A stretch of 64,000 bases of DNA from Nitrospira sp. (GCA_028819435.1 JAPPLK010000106.1:27329-91328), one strand, 5' to 3'; shown: positions 16,696 through 25,030, counted from the stretch's first letter. The notes: a model not told the origin generated them from the sequence alone. Numbers and translations: made by a program.

Positions 16696-16868
16696 CGGAT
16701 CCCCTAGTATAGAAAATTTTTTCGATCTCCGAAAGCCACCTGTCGAGTCGCGCCGTCGGCTTGACCGAGAAAAGGCGCTTCCTGTATGTCCCCTATGCAT
16801 CGAATAAGGAGTCCGTCGCTGGCCATGGAACGAGACGGCACGTGGTCAATAATAAGGAACAGGGTCAA

Positions 16869-17900
16869 ATGCCGGGGTTCTGCATGAAATCCATTATTTC
16901 CGTTGGGGCATTGCTTGTCTTGTTCGGCGCGAACGTCCTGCTTGCTCAAGAGCAGCGTGGGTCCGGTGATGGAACGTCCGGCACAGGATCAACCTGGAAC
17001 GTGGCCCTGGATGGGTCCGGACACTTCACGTCGATTCAAGAGGCCATCGATCAAGCACAAGACGGGGATACCGTCTTCATCAAGGCCGGGCGCTATGCCG
17101 AGGACGTCACGGTCCACAGCAAAGAGGGGCTGAAGGTCATTGGCGAAGGTCCGGAAAAAGTCTTTCTCGCGGGTCTGAAACGGGTCGGTACGCTGCATAT
17201 TGGAAAATGGCCTTATGGGGCCACGAACGTGGAAATTCGCGGATTGACCGTTCAACAACACGGCGGGTTGGGCGTCGGCATTTTCAATGGTTCAGGCGTG
17301 ACCCTCAAGAATCTCAAGGTCAATGGCTTCGTCTTCGGCCAACAAGTTCAAAACGTGCACGTCGAGGATTGCGTGATAGGCGGCAGTGAAACTACGGGCA
17401 TCGCGTTTGCGGATTCTCAGGCCACGTTGATCGACAACCTGATTCACGATAATGACCATGGCGTGTCGGTCGGAGGAACGTCGATCGTACACCTGGAGCG
17501 GAACGTCATTACGCGAAGCTTATTTGAAGCCGTTCTTGTGGCCGATCAAGGTCACGCCACGTTGATTCAGAATACCCTTGTCGGAAATCAGGGCGGGGTC
17601 AAGTTTCAGGACGACGCAACGGGCAGGGTGGCCGGTAATATTATTGACGAAGCCCAAGTGGGCGTCGCGTGGTCAGTCAAGAACGAGGTGGCCGTCGCGC
17701 ATAACGGATTATACCAGGTTACAGTGAAGTATCAGGTCGATGGCCAAACCGCGTCTTCCGAGTCCCAGGCATTTTCGGACGTGTACGTTGCCCCCAAGTT
17801 TGTCGCGCCTGATCGCGGAGATTACCGGTTGCAGGCCGATTCCCCACTGCTGAACGTCGGCGGGTTTCCTTTTCTTGGCGCCTTTGGTCCCGTGCGGTAG
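16869..17900 (+). CDS. Secreted right-handed parallel beta-helix protein
   Basis: A 343-residue protein with a signal peptide (MKSIISVGALLVLFGANVLLAQ in part). It is followed by the pattern GSGHFTSIQEAIDQAQDGD, VFIKAGRYAEDVTV and GLKVIGEG, typical of DUF1565/NosD-like beta-helix proteins. Repeated coils such as NVEIRGLTV, NVHVEDCVI, TLIDNLIHDN and HLERNVITRS follow. Such folds bind or cleave carbohydrates, but no catalytic set is evident. Start ATG 16869 (AAGGA upstream); ATG 16884 is an alternative. The stop codon TAG 17898-17900 is part of a perfect 28-base palindrome. Confidence 0.8.
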   Translation: MPGFCMKSIISVGALLVLFGANVLLAQEQRGSGDGTSGTGSTWNVALDGSGHFTSIQEAIDQAQDGDTVFIKAGRYAEDVTVHSKEGLKVIGEGPEKVFLAGLKRVGTLHIGKWPYGATNVEIRGLTVQQHGGLGVGIFNGSGVTLKNLKVNGFVFGQQVQNVHVEDCVIGGSETTGIAFADSQATLIDNLIHDNDHGVSVGGTSIVHLERNVITRSLFEAVLVADQGHATLIQNTLVGNQGGVKFQDDATGRVAGNIIDEAQVGVAWSVKNEVAVAHNGLYQVTVKYQVDGQTASSESQAFSDVYVAPKFVAPDRGDYRLQADSPLLNVGGFPFLGAFGPVR

Positions 17901-17924
17901 GGGCGACCGGCCGGTCGCCCCTAC
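17897..17924. repeat. Perfect 28-bp palindrome (GTAGGGGCGACCGG and its complement)
   Basis: GTAGGGGCGACCGG joined directly to its exact reverse complement CCGGTCGCCCCTAC. It contains the TAG stop codon of the beta-helix gene and would fold into a strong hairpin in the mRNA, so it may act as a terminator or 3'-end stabiliser. A near-identical copy sits on the tyrS stop codon at 51135. Confidence 0.9.
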
Positions 17925-17934
17925 CAGAGAAACC

Positions 17935-18027
17935 CTCTACCTCCCCTCACCCCTCCTTGCAAAGGAGGGGAATAGAAGAGGCGCTTTCGTTCCTCCTCTT
18001 TGTAAGGGGAGGTCAGGTGGGGTAGAG
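17935..18027. repeat. Palindromic intergenic repeat, family A, copy 4
   Basis: Same orientation as copy 3: CTCTACCTCCCCTCACCCC, CTCCTTGCAAAGGAGG, spacer, CTCCTCTTTGTAAGGGGAG, GTCAGGTGGGGTAGAG. It lies between two converging genes (beta-helix and tenA). Confidence 0.9.
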
Positions 18028-18068
18028 ATCCGGTGTCGAATAATGTTACGCCAATCCGGCCTGCAGGG

Positions 18069-18785
18069 TCAGACCGGCCATTGTTCTTCACGCCAGGCCA
18101 TGTCCCAAAACATCCATTCATAGCGCGAACTGATCAAGAATGCTTCGCTCATCCGCTCTTTTTCGGCCGTGCCGGCTCTTTTGGCTTCTTTATCGACCAA
18201 GGCGCGCATCCATCGGGTGACTTCGGCGAATTCCGGCGATCCATATAGCAGCAACCAATCCCGATAGGGATGCTTGGAAGAGGGGGAGCCTTTTCGCAGC
18301 AGGTGCTGCCCCACCGCACAATAGATCCATGCGCAGGGAAGGGCCACGACCGTGAGTTCGGCCAATGTGCCGGTTTGGGCTATGCTTCGCATGTGCCTGC
18401 AGTAGGCGTAATTTGTTGGCGCGAGCGGCGTGTTTCGCATGTCGGTCGCCGAGAGCTTCCATTGTTTGCCGTAGGTTTCGTGCAACCCGCGTTCAACCAC
18501 GATGGTTTCTTCCACCAGCTTGGCAAAGCGAAGCGCCGTATCAGGGTCCTGGGCTCGTTGGGCACCCAGGGCGAATATTCGGGCCAATTCTTCGAGGTAT
18601 CGGGCATCCTGCAGGATATAATACCGGAACTTGCGTTTGGGAAGCGTGCCGTTCCCCAAGGCGACGACAAAAGGATGCGTGAGTTGGGCATCCCAAATTG
18701 GCTTGGCCAACTGCCGTAAACGTCTGGTGAAACTCACAAGGTCTCCGGTGCGTTGGCGATTGGAAAGGATTGGTAAGAGAAGCAT
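18069..18785 (-). CDS. tenA: TenA/thiaminase II family protein
   Basis: Aminopyrimidine aminohydrolase family: salvages the HMP pyrimidine from degraded thiamine (or degrades thiamine). The 238 residues are all helical as expected. Motifs: HPFVVALGNGTLPKRKFRYY, ILQDARYLEELARIFALG, and the catalytic cysteine Cys151 in VVALPCAWIYCAVG; TSSRYEW-like SSRYEWMFWDMAW at the end. ATG 18785 is preceded by GGAGAGG, which is part of family B repeat copy 2, so the repeat supplies the ribosome binding site. It works in the same pathway as thiE (4502) but is not next to it. Confidence 0.9.
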   Translation of the reverse strand: MLLLPILSNRQRTGDLVSFTRRLRQLAKPIWDAQLTHPFVVALGNGTLPKRKFRYYILQDARYLEELARIFALGAQRAQDPDTALRFAKLVEETIVVERGLHETYGKQWKLSATDMRNTPLAPTNYAYCRHMRSIAQTGTLAELTVVALPCAWIYCAVGQHLLRKGSPSSKHPYRDWLLLYGSPEFAEVTRWMRALVDKEAKRAGTAEKERMSEAFLISSRYEWMFWDMAWREEQWPV

Positions 18786-18786
18786 G

Positions 18787-18906
18787 TGGCCTCTCCGTCA
18801 TTGTAGCTGCGGCATCTCATGCCGCCCGGAGAGGCCACGTGGCAGAAAGCGCGATAAGATCGCGCGGCTACAACTGAGAAGAGACCGTCAACTGTTCTTG
18901 ATAATG
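18787..18906. repeat. Intergenic repeat, family B, copy 2
   Basis: Core GTAGCTGCGGCATCTCATGC (hairpin GCGGCAT/ATGCCGC), then GGAGAGGCCACGTGGCAGAA, AGCGCGATAAGATCGCGCGG, CTAC, and a tail ACCGTCAACTGTTCTTGATA. Ends GTAGC/GCTAC are inverted. Copy 3 shares most of this sequence. Its left end touches the tenA start codon. Confidence 0.88.
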
Positions 18907-19086
18907 CCCAAATTTTATACGGGAGGGTTGAATGGCTGTCAAGAAATTGTCGAAAAGTAGCAGAAAATCATACAAAATGCATCAAATATGCGCTTAAATA
19001 TAACATAAAGTGATCATAAACGCATCAAAAATGCGTCGAAATTGAGAGAAACCGAAAGTGCAAGACGACATGCCGCAAGTGCCAAG

Positions 19087-19192
19087 TAGTGGTAGCTGCG
19101 CCATCTCATGGCGCTTGGAGAGGCCACGTGGCAGAAAGCGCGATAAGATCGCGCGGCTACAAATAAGAAAAGACCGTCAACTATTCTGAATA
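19087..19192. repeat. Intergenic repeat, family B, copy 3
   Basis: GTGGTAGCTGCGCCATCTCA then TGGCGC...GGAGAGGCCACGTGGCAGAA, AGCGCGATAAGATCGCGCGG, CTACAAATAAGAAAAGACCG, TCAACTATTCT. The same orientation as copy 2, about 180 bases away. Confidence 0.88.
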
Positions 19193-19243
19193 TGTTTCTT
19201 GGCAAATGAGGGTAATGAGGGGGAGTGTTCCCGGTCAGGAACC

Positions 19244-20125
19244 TCATTTGGTCAGGAATTTCAGGATGGCAGGGTTGACAAAGTCGGGTTTTTCCCACTG
19301 CGTGAGATGCCCGGAATCCGGCGCGACGAGGAACGAACTGCCGGGAATGGTCGTTTGGAGGGCTTGTCCCACCGAAAGGGGGAAGAGCTTATCGTATGCC
19401 CCCCAAATTATAAGCGTGGCGTGCGAAATGTTTCCTAATCGTGGGGCAAACGTCGTTTCCCATTCCGGGATCTGGTCCAGTTGTGAATACATGGCATTGA
19501 AGAAGCCGGGCTGGAAGCGAAGGCGGTGAACGCGTTCCACAAGCATCGGGGAAATCAAGGCCTGGTCGTGGATTATTTCTTTCAGGATGCGTTTGATGGA
19601 CCATCGGCCGGTGATCCGGCTCCCCAGTTTCGACAGCCAGATGGCCGGCCGGTACTTGATAAACTGTCTGGTTTTCGATGATTGCATGTTGTCGAGAATG
19701 CCGGCGGGAAATCCGCCGATGAGCACAAGTTTGTCGACGCGCTCGGGATATTCCAGGCTCATCCCGATGGCGATGCCGGCACCCATGGAACTGCCGATCA
19801 GCGTGGCTTTTTGAACGTTGAGGGTATCCATGAACGCACGGAAGGTATCGAGCAGAAACGTTGGAGTGTACGGGCGTTCAGGTTTCTCGGACAGCCCGGA
19901 TCCCAACAAATCAGGCGTAATGATCCGGCACGACCTGGCGAGCGCAACCTGTTGGCGTTCCCAATGCCACATGGAACCTCCCAGCCCGTGAATCAGGATG
20001 GCGGTCGTGCCCTCCCCACGGTCCAGGTAGGCCATGCGATATCCGTTGACGGTCGCGGTATGAACGGTGTGTCGATGAAGCAGGTCAACGTGGGAGGGTA
20101 TACGAGAGAGAGAAGAGGGTGCCAC
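19244..20125 (-). CDS. Alpha/beta-fold hydrolase
   Basis: A 293-residue hydrolase with a complete catalytic set: oxyanion region ILIHGLGGSMWHWE, nucleophile Ser in LIGSSMGAGIA, acid in WGAYDKLFPL and His in DSGHLTQWEKP. This matches the epoxide-hydrolase/MhpC-like group; the substrate cannot be told. The likely start is GTG 20125, with no clear ribosome binding site. It is the last gene of a minus-strand run (PstS-like, carboxylase A, carboxylase B, hydrolase) and is 62 bases after the carboxylase gene, so cotranscription is plausible. Confidence 0.85.
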   Translation of the reverse strand: MAPSSLSRIPSHVDLLHRHTVHTATVNGYRMAYLDRGEGTTAILIHGLGGSMWHWERQQVALARSCRIITPDLLGSGLSEKPERPYTPTFLLDTFRAFMDTLNVQKATLIGSSMGAGIAIGMSLEYPERVDKLVLIGGFPAGILDNMQSSKTRQFIKYRPAIWLSKLGSRITGRWSIKRILKEIIHDQALISPMLVERVHRLRFQPGFFNAMYSQLDQIPEWETTFAPRLGNISHATLIIWGAYDKLFPLSVGQALQTTIPGSSFLVAPDSGHLTQWEKPDFVNPAILKFLTK

Positions 20126-20187
20126 AGCCGTAAGAAGCGCGCGCCGACAGAAGGCTGGCGAAAGGACCGGCGATCGTTGGTCCTTCT

Positions 20188-22146
20188 TTATTCGACCCGG
20201 ATCAGGGTCTCATCGCAATTCACCATATCGCCTTCACGGACGTATATGGCCTTTACCGTGCCTTCAATCGGCGTGGTGACCTGATTTTCCATTTTCATCG
20301 CCTCAATGACGATAACCGCCTCTTCTGCAGCGACAGTGCTGCCTTCCGTGACCAGGACTTTTACGACTCGGCCCGGCATGGGAGTCGTCACGTCTCCCGG
20401 GCCACTGGGTTTGGGGCGTTCTCCTTGGGTCGCGTCGCTTGCTGCGGTGGTTTGGACGGGTGTATCCGGTCCGCTGGCCAATACTTCCTGTAGCGGTTCG
20501 AGAAAGATTTCCTCGAGTTTGTCATCGACCTTGATATAGTAAGGCTTTTTCCCGTCGACCGTCCGTCCTGAGCCTGAAACCCGCACGTGATACGATTCGC
20601 CGTGGAGGGTGACGTTGAATTCGATGGGAGCCAGGTGAAGCCCTTGTTGTCCGCCGCCGCCCCTTCCTTCCAGTAGCGGTTCAAGAGGTTCCGGCCGCAA
20701 ATCTCCGCTTGCCCGTTCGTGGAGGAACTGCAACGCCACGGACGGGAACAGGGTATACGACAAGACGTCTTCTTCCGAGACGTCATGCTCGCTCAGTTCC
20801 TTGGCGGCTTCTTTCAATTCAGGCGCAAGGTTGTCTGCCGGCCTGTTTGAGATCGGCGTGTCATCGGCTATGGCTTTTTCTTTTGTGGCCGAATCCACGG
20901 ACCCGGGTGGTTCACCGTAGAGACCCAAAAAGTAATTTTTGGCTTCGTTGGTGATGACTTTGTACCGCTCTCCTGTGATCGCGTTCAGCGTGGCCTGGGT
21001 GCCGACGATTTGACTGGTGGGGGTGACCAACGGCGGGTAGCCCATGTCCTTGCGGACGCGCGGAATTTCCTCCAGCACTTCTTTCATTTTCTCAATGGCG
21101 TTCTGTTCAGCCAATTGGGAGGCCAGGTTTGAAATCATTCCCCCAGGCACCTGTGACAACAACACGTCCGTATCGATACCCGTGTATTCGCTTTCAAATT
21201 GGTGATATTTCTTTCTCGCCGTTCGCAGTGTTTCCGTGATGGGTGGGAACTGGGATAAATCCAGCCCCGTGTCATACGGGGTCTTTCTCAGGGCCGCAAT
21301 AAAGGTCTCGGTGGGGGGATGTGACGTGCCGCCGGCAAGCGGAGACAGTGCCGTATCCAAAATGTCGAGGCCGCCGAGGATCGCCATCAGTGACGACATC
21401 GACGCCATCCCCGACGTATAGTGCGTATGAAGGTGGATGGGGACCCGAACCGCTTCTTTCAACCGTTTGGTGAGCGCATAGGCCTCGAAAGGCGGTAAGA
21501 GTCCGGCCATATCCTTGATGCAGATGCTGTTCGTGCCGAGATCTTCCAGTCGTTTGGCCTGTTCCACGAAGTGATGCAGGCTGTGTACCGGGCTGACCGT
21601 GTAGCAAATGGTGGCTTCCACGTGTTTGTTGCATTGCCGGACCACCCTGATGGCGGATTGAAGGTTCCGAATGTCGTTCAGTGCGTCGAAAATGCGAAAG
21701 ACGTCAATGCCGTGTTCCGCGGACTTGACGATGAACTGTTCCAGGACGTCGTCGGCATAATGCCGGTACCCCACGAGGTTTTGACCGCGCAGCAGCATTT
21801 GCAGCCTGGTGTTGGGGGCGGCTTGGCGGAAGGCGCGCAACCGTTCCCATGGATCTTCTTTCAGGAATCGCAGGCAGGCGTCGAACGTGGCGCCTCCCCA
21901 GACTTCCAGGGACCAGAACCCGACCGCATCCAGTTGTTCGGCCGTCGGGACCAGGTCTTCCGTGCGCATGCGCGTCGCCAGCAACGATTGATGCCCGTCT
22001 CGTAACGACACGTCCGTGAGGTGTATTTTGCGTCCCGGCGAGGTTTCCAGTTCAAACGTTTCCAAACGTTTGGCTTTCCGTCGCTTTCGGGACGAGACGC
22101 CGGTGCGTCTTTTGAATTTGTCCCAGAATGTCGGTTTCTTTGCCAT
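20188..22146 (-). CDS. Pyruvate/2-oxoglutarate carboxylase carboxyltransferase-BCCP subunit
   Basis: A 652-residue protein with a very basic N-terminus (KFKRRTGVSSRKRRKAKR). It is followed by an HMGL-like TIM barrel (LTDVSLRDGHQSLLATRMR, WGGATFDACLRFL, LLRGQNLVGYRHY, FDALND, HLHTHYTSGMA), then a conserved carboxylase domain. At the end is a biotinyl domain with VIEAMKMENQ. This is the layout of pyruvate carboxylase subunit B, oxaloacetate decarboxylase alpha and the 2-oxoglutarate carboxylase large subunit CfiA. The biotin carboxylase partner is directly upstream, which argues for an ATP-dependent carboxylase rather than the sodium pump. In Nitrospira-like autotrophs it would feed the reductive TCA cycle. 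The exact substrate is undecided. Confidence 0.88.
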   Translation of the reverse strand: MAKKPTFWDKFKRRTGVSSRKRRKAKRLETFELETSPGRKIHLTDVSLRDGHQSLLATRMRTEDLVPTAEQLDAVGFWSLEVWGGATFDACLRFLKEDPWERLRAFRQAAPNTRLQMLLRGQNLVGYRHYADDVLEQFIVKSAEHGIDVFRIFDALNDIRNLQSAIRVVRQCNKHVEATICYTVSPVHSLHHFVEQAKRLEDLGTNSICIKDMAGLLPPFEAYALTKRLKEAVRVPIHLHTHYTSGMASMSSLMAILGGLDILDTALSPLAGGTSHPPTETFIAALRKTPYDTGLDLSQFPPITETLRTARKKYHQFESEYTGIDTDVLLSQVPGGMISNLASQLAEQNAIEKMKEVLEEIPRVRKDMGYPPLVTPTSQIVGTQATLNAITGERYKVITNEAKNYFLGLYGEPPGSVDSATKEKAIADDTPISNRPADNLAPELKEAAKELSEHDVSEEDVLSYTLFPSVALQFLHERASGDLRPEPLEPLLEGRGGGGQQGLHLAPIEFNVTLHGESYHVRVSGSGRTVDGKKPYYIKVDDKLEEIFLEPLQEVLASGPDTPVQTTAASDATQGERPKPSGPGDVTTPMPGRVVKVLVTEGSTVAAEEAVIVIEAMKMENQVTTPIEGTVKAIYVREGDMVNCDETLIRVE

Positions 22147-22176
22147 AGGTTGCCTCTGCGTTAAAGGTACTCGTCG

Positions 22177-23595
22177 CTACAGCCCTTCATACGCCGCAAT
22201 GGCGGCAGAGAGCGTCACCACAAGATCTTCCGATGCCAAGGCATAGTCGTATTCATAGAGGCCCGGATGAGAGTCAAGATACGACGTATCGAATTTTCCG
22301 GAAAGGAAATCGGGTTCTTCCATAATGTTCTTCAGAAAGGGAATGTTCGTTTTGACTCCCCGCAACAAAAATTCCTCCAGTGACCGGTTGGTTCGCCGGA
22401 CGGTCTCGTTCCAGGTCCGGCCATGGACCGTCATTTTGGCCAACAACGCGTCATAGTAGGGGGGGACGGTATAGTCCTTGTACACCGCGCCGTCGATCCG
22501 CACGCCAATTCCCCCGGGAGACAGGTAAGCCGTGACTTTGCCCGAAGACGGACGAAACCCGTTTTGCGGGTCTTCGGCGTTGATTCGACATTGAATGGCA
22601 TAGCCTTGAAGATTGACTTCATGCTGCCCGAACACCAGCGGCCGTCCCGCGGCAATCCAGATTTGGGTCTGGACGATATCGATGGTGGTAATCTGTTCCG
22701 TGACCGTATGTTCCACCTGAATCCGTGGGTTCATTTCCATGAAATAGTAGTGGCCACCCTGATCCAACAGGAACTCGATGGTGCCGGCATTTTGAAACTC
22801 GGCGGCACGTGCCAGGGCCACCGCGGCATCACCCATTTGGCCACGCAGTTGCGGGGTCAGGATCAATGAAGGAGCAATTTCGATCATTTTTTGATGGCGT
22901 CGCTGGATGGAACAATCGCGTTCGCCCAAATGCACGATATGCTCTTCATTGTCCGCGAGGAGCTGGAACTCGATATGATGCGGTCGTTCAATGTATTTTT
23001 CAAGAAAAAGATCGGCGTTGCCGAAAGCCGCCAACGCTTCCCGCGCCCCGGACTCCATGGCCTCTTTGAGTTCTTCGTCGGAACGGACGACGCGAAGGCC
23101 TCGCCCTCCGCCACCGGCACTGGCTTTGACCATCACCGGATAGCCGATGGATTGGGCGAAATGCAGGCCTTCTTCGACGCTTTCGACGCGACCCTCCGTT
23201 CCCGGCACCACGGGGATCCCGATTCGTTTGGCAAGTTCCCTGGCCCGGACTTTGTCCCCCAACAGTTCCAACGCTTCGGGCGAGGGACCGATAAACGTGA
23301 TCCCCGCCTCTCGACACAAATGGGCGAATTGGGCGTTCTCCGCCAAAAACCCATATCCGGGATGAATCGCATCGGCTTCGATGCGTTTGGCCAGGTTGAC
23401 GATTTGTTGTGCATCCAGGAATCCCTGGACCGGTCCCGGGCCGACCAAATACGCTTCATTGGCCTTTTTGACGTAAATCGCCGTGGCTTCGCATTCCGCG
23501 TAAATTGCGGCGGTGGCAATGTTGAGTTCCCGACAGGCCCGGATGACCCGCATTGCAATTTCTCCACGATTTGCCACGAGGATTTTCTTTAACAT
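22177..23595 (-). CDS. Biotin carboxylase subunit of pyruvate/2-oxoglutarate carboxylase
   Basis: A 472-residue ATP-grasp biotin carboxylase: KKILVANRGEIAMRVIRACR, KASAGGGGRGLRVV, HLGERDCSIQRRHQK and MEMNPRIQVEHTVTE. It resembles AccC (3148-4497) but is paired with the HMGL-type subunit 30 bases downstream, so it is subunit A of a separate carboxylase (PycA or CfiB type). GGACGTGCC lies before ATG 23595. The C-terminus has an extension, ending with SAAIAAYEGL, that the shorter AccC lacks. Confidence 0.92.
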   Translation of the reverse strand: MLKKILVANRGEIAMRVIRACRELNIATAAIYAECEATAIYVKKANEAYLVGPGPVQGFLDAQQIVNLAKRIEADAIHPGYGFLAENAQFAHLCREAGITFIGPSPEALELLGDKVRARELAKRIGIPVVPGTEGRVESVEEGLHFAQSIGYPVMVKASAGGGGRGLRVVRSDEELKEAMESGAREALAAFGNADLFLEKYIERPHHIEFQLLADNEEHIVHLGERDCSIQRRHQKMIEIAPSLILTPQLRGQMGDAAVALARAAEFQNAGTIEFLLDQGGHYYFMEMNPRIQVEHTVTEQITTIDIVQTQIWIAAGRPLVFGQHEVNLQGYAIQCRINAEDPQNGFRPSSGKVTAYLSPGGIGVRIDGAVYKDYTVPPYYDALLAKMTVHGRTWNETVRRTNRSLEEFLLRGVKTNIPFLKNIMEEPDFLSGKFDTSYLDSHPGLYEYDYALASEDLVVTLSAAIAAYEGL

Positions 23596-23623
23596 GGCAC
23601 GTCCTGAGGAAGAGAAACGTCTC

Positions 23624-24517
23624 TTACTCCCCGTCGAGTGGGTAATATTTGATGACGGAACTGGTCTTGTCCTGGAAGAGACCGCTGGCGCCTATTTTGA
23701 TGGCTCGTTGTCCTTGCGGCGACAGCACGTATTCGAGAAAGGCCCGGGCTACCGGAGAGGCATTGCCATTCATGACGAAGACCACCGGTCTGCGTAGGGG
23801 ATAGGTGCCGTCCAGGACCGTTTGGTATTCGGGTTCAATATCGTCAACGAACAGGAGGGTCACGCCGTACCCGTCTTTACGCGCTTGCAAAGCGGGTCCC
23901 ATCGAGACGTAGGAAATGGAATAGATGTCACCATTGATGGCCTTGAAGGTTTCATTTTCTTTTTCAACGACCTTTGCCCGGATGCCTTTGTGGTTTTCAA
24001 TGCCTAGAAATTTTTCGAATGGTTGGCGGATATTTTGGTTCCAGGTCCGGTGAATCAACGAAATTCTGGCTTCCGGGCCCTCCTCGTACACTTGCGACCA
24101 GAATTTTATTTCGCCGGAGAAAATTTTTGCCAATTCTTCCCGCGTGATGTCTTCAATGGCATTAGAAAAATTCGTCACGACGGCGATGCCGTCCCAGGCC
24201 ACGGTGGTTGAGGGAAGATCGTTTTCCGCTTGACCCGTCACGGCGATGTCCGCTCCATTTTCCCGAACTTCTTCGACGGGCCTGGCGTTCTGGTGCCAGA
24301 AGAAATCAATCGAGGTTTTCGGATGCGATGCTTCAAAATTTTTTGCCAAGGCCTCGATCGCGTACCGTTCCGGTCCATTCCCCACGATTAAGGCTGATCC
24401 GGTCAGTTCCTCGGCGGCGCCAGGCACCGGCCATCCGAACGGCAGCAGGGGTATCAGGCAGAATGCTGCCAGGGCGTTGATTTGCGACCACGTGGTATTT
24501 TTTCGAACGTGTTGCAT
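23624..24517 (-). CDS. PstS-like periplasmic phosphate-type binding protein
   Basis: A 297-residue protein with a hydrophobic leader (LAAFCLIPLLPFGWPVPGAA) and a PBP-like domain of the PstS type: LIVGNGPERYAIEALAKNF, DIAVTGQAENDLP, AWDGIAVVTNFSNAIEDIT, LAKIFSGEIKFW and YPLRRPVVFVMNG. These are the usual blocks of PstS-like proteins. No pstC, pstA, pstB or phoU is nearby; instead it sits 28 bases upstream of the carboxylase genes. The ligand is therefore uncertain (phosphate or another oxyanion), and it may work as a sensor rather than a transporter part. Confidence 0.85.
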   Translation of the reverse strand: MQHVRKNTTWSQINALAAFCLIPLLPFGWPVPGAAEELTGSALIVGNGPERYAIEALAKNFEASHPKTSIDFFWHQNARPVEEVRENGADIAVTGQAENDLPSTTVAWDGIAVVTNFSNAIEDITREELAKIFSGEIKFWSQVYEEGPEARISLIHRTWNQNIRQPFEKFLGIENHKGIRAKVVEKENETFKAINGDIYSISYVSMGPALQARKDGYGVTLLFVDDIEPEYQTVLDGTYPLRRPVVFVMNGNASPVARAFLEYVLSPQGQRAIKIGASGLFQDKTSSVIKYYPLDGE

Positions 24518-24649
24518 GCAAGGTCTCTTATTCAGTGGAATCGGGCTTTCCTGGATGGTTAAGCGATCTCATCGCAATGATAGAATGGAGCAATCCGACA
24601 AGTTTCCTGATATTGTGATTATACAGGGAATCGACGGGAGTGGTGAGCG

Positions 24650-24973
24650 CTAACTTTCTCCTGAATCTGAGCCTGAGCCGGAATCCGTCGGCTGCGTCAT
24701 CATGGGCGTTCCGGGAGCATCGCGGGCCACCCCCATGAGGGGCGGAAGTTTTTTGAATTTGTCCATTCGTTCATTGTACATGTCGTAGGCCTTCATTTCA
24801 CCGAATCCGGGTTTATGATCGCCTTTGATCTGCGAAGCGAACGCGGACATGAGCCGTTGCGCATTGGTTTCATGGCATTGGGGACAGGCTGTCTCTTCCG
24901 GCCTGGCGTTGACGGATTGGAGCAGTTCAAATTTATGGCCGCAGGTATTGCATTGATATTCATAGACAGGCAT
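24650..24973 (-). CDS. FmdB-family zinc ribbon protein
   Basis: A 107-residue protein with the FmdB regulatory-type zinc ribbon at the N-terminus: MPVYEYQCNTCGHKFE and CPQC, giving Cys8, Cys11, Cys30 and Cys33 as the metal ligands. The C-terminal half is low-complexity and ends in a Ser/Gly/Asp-rich tail (DSGSGSDSGES). AAGGGAG precedes ATG 24973. The family is widespread; its function is unclear, with an old link to formamidase/amidase regulation. An AGGAACCTCTGATT repeat and a TATAAT box lie upstream. Confidence 0.88.
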   Translation of the reverse strand: MPVYEYQCNTCGHKFELLQSVNARPEETACPQCHETNAQRLMSAFASQIKGDHKPGFGEMKAYDMYNERMDKFKKLPPLMGVARDAPGTPMMTQPTDSGSGSDSGES

Positions 24974-24989
24974 GGATCAAGTACTCCCT

Positions 24990-25008
24990 TGTTAAATCAG
25001 AGGTTCCT
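24990..25008 (-). repeat. AGGAACCTCTGATT repeat (family I), copy 1
   Basis: On the minus strand AGGAACCTCTGATTTAAC, about 35 bases before the fmdB start codon. Other copies: 25646, 25805 (inverted), 26312, 29245 and 48029. Confidence 0.7.
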
Positions 25009-25030
25009 GTACGTCGTGACGTTGGGCCTT

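Larger units (their letters stand above)
18786..19243. other. Gene-free interval: two family B repeats around an AT-rich segment
   Basis: Contains family B copy 2 (18787-18906), an AT-rich segment (about 18910-19080) with imperfect direct repeats (ATGCATCAAATATGCG near 18976 and ACGCATCAAAAATGCGTC near 19020), and family B copy 3 (19087-19192). No reading frame of note. The AT-rich segment differs clearly in base composition from its surroundings. Confidence 0.65.

Noticed and set aside
16696-16800. Upstream extension of coaE
   Set aside because: The segment is Arg/Ser-rich without similarity, while AGGGG before ATG 16695 and the P-loop position fit a normal CoaE.
18870-18885. CTGAGA near tenA as part of a TPP riboswitch
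   Set aside because: It is part of the family B repeat, recurs in altered form in the other copies, and no partner THI-box stems are visible.
22177-23595. Second biotin carboxylase as a duplicate accC
   Set aside because: It is followed directly by an HMGL-type carboxyltransferase with its own biotinyl domain, so it belongs to a different carboxylase.
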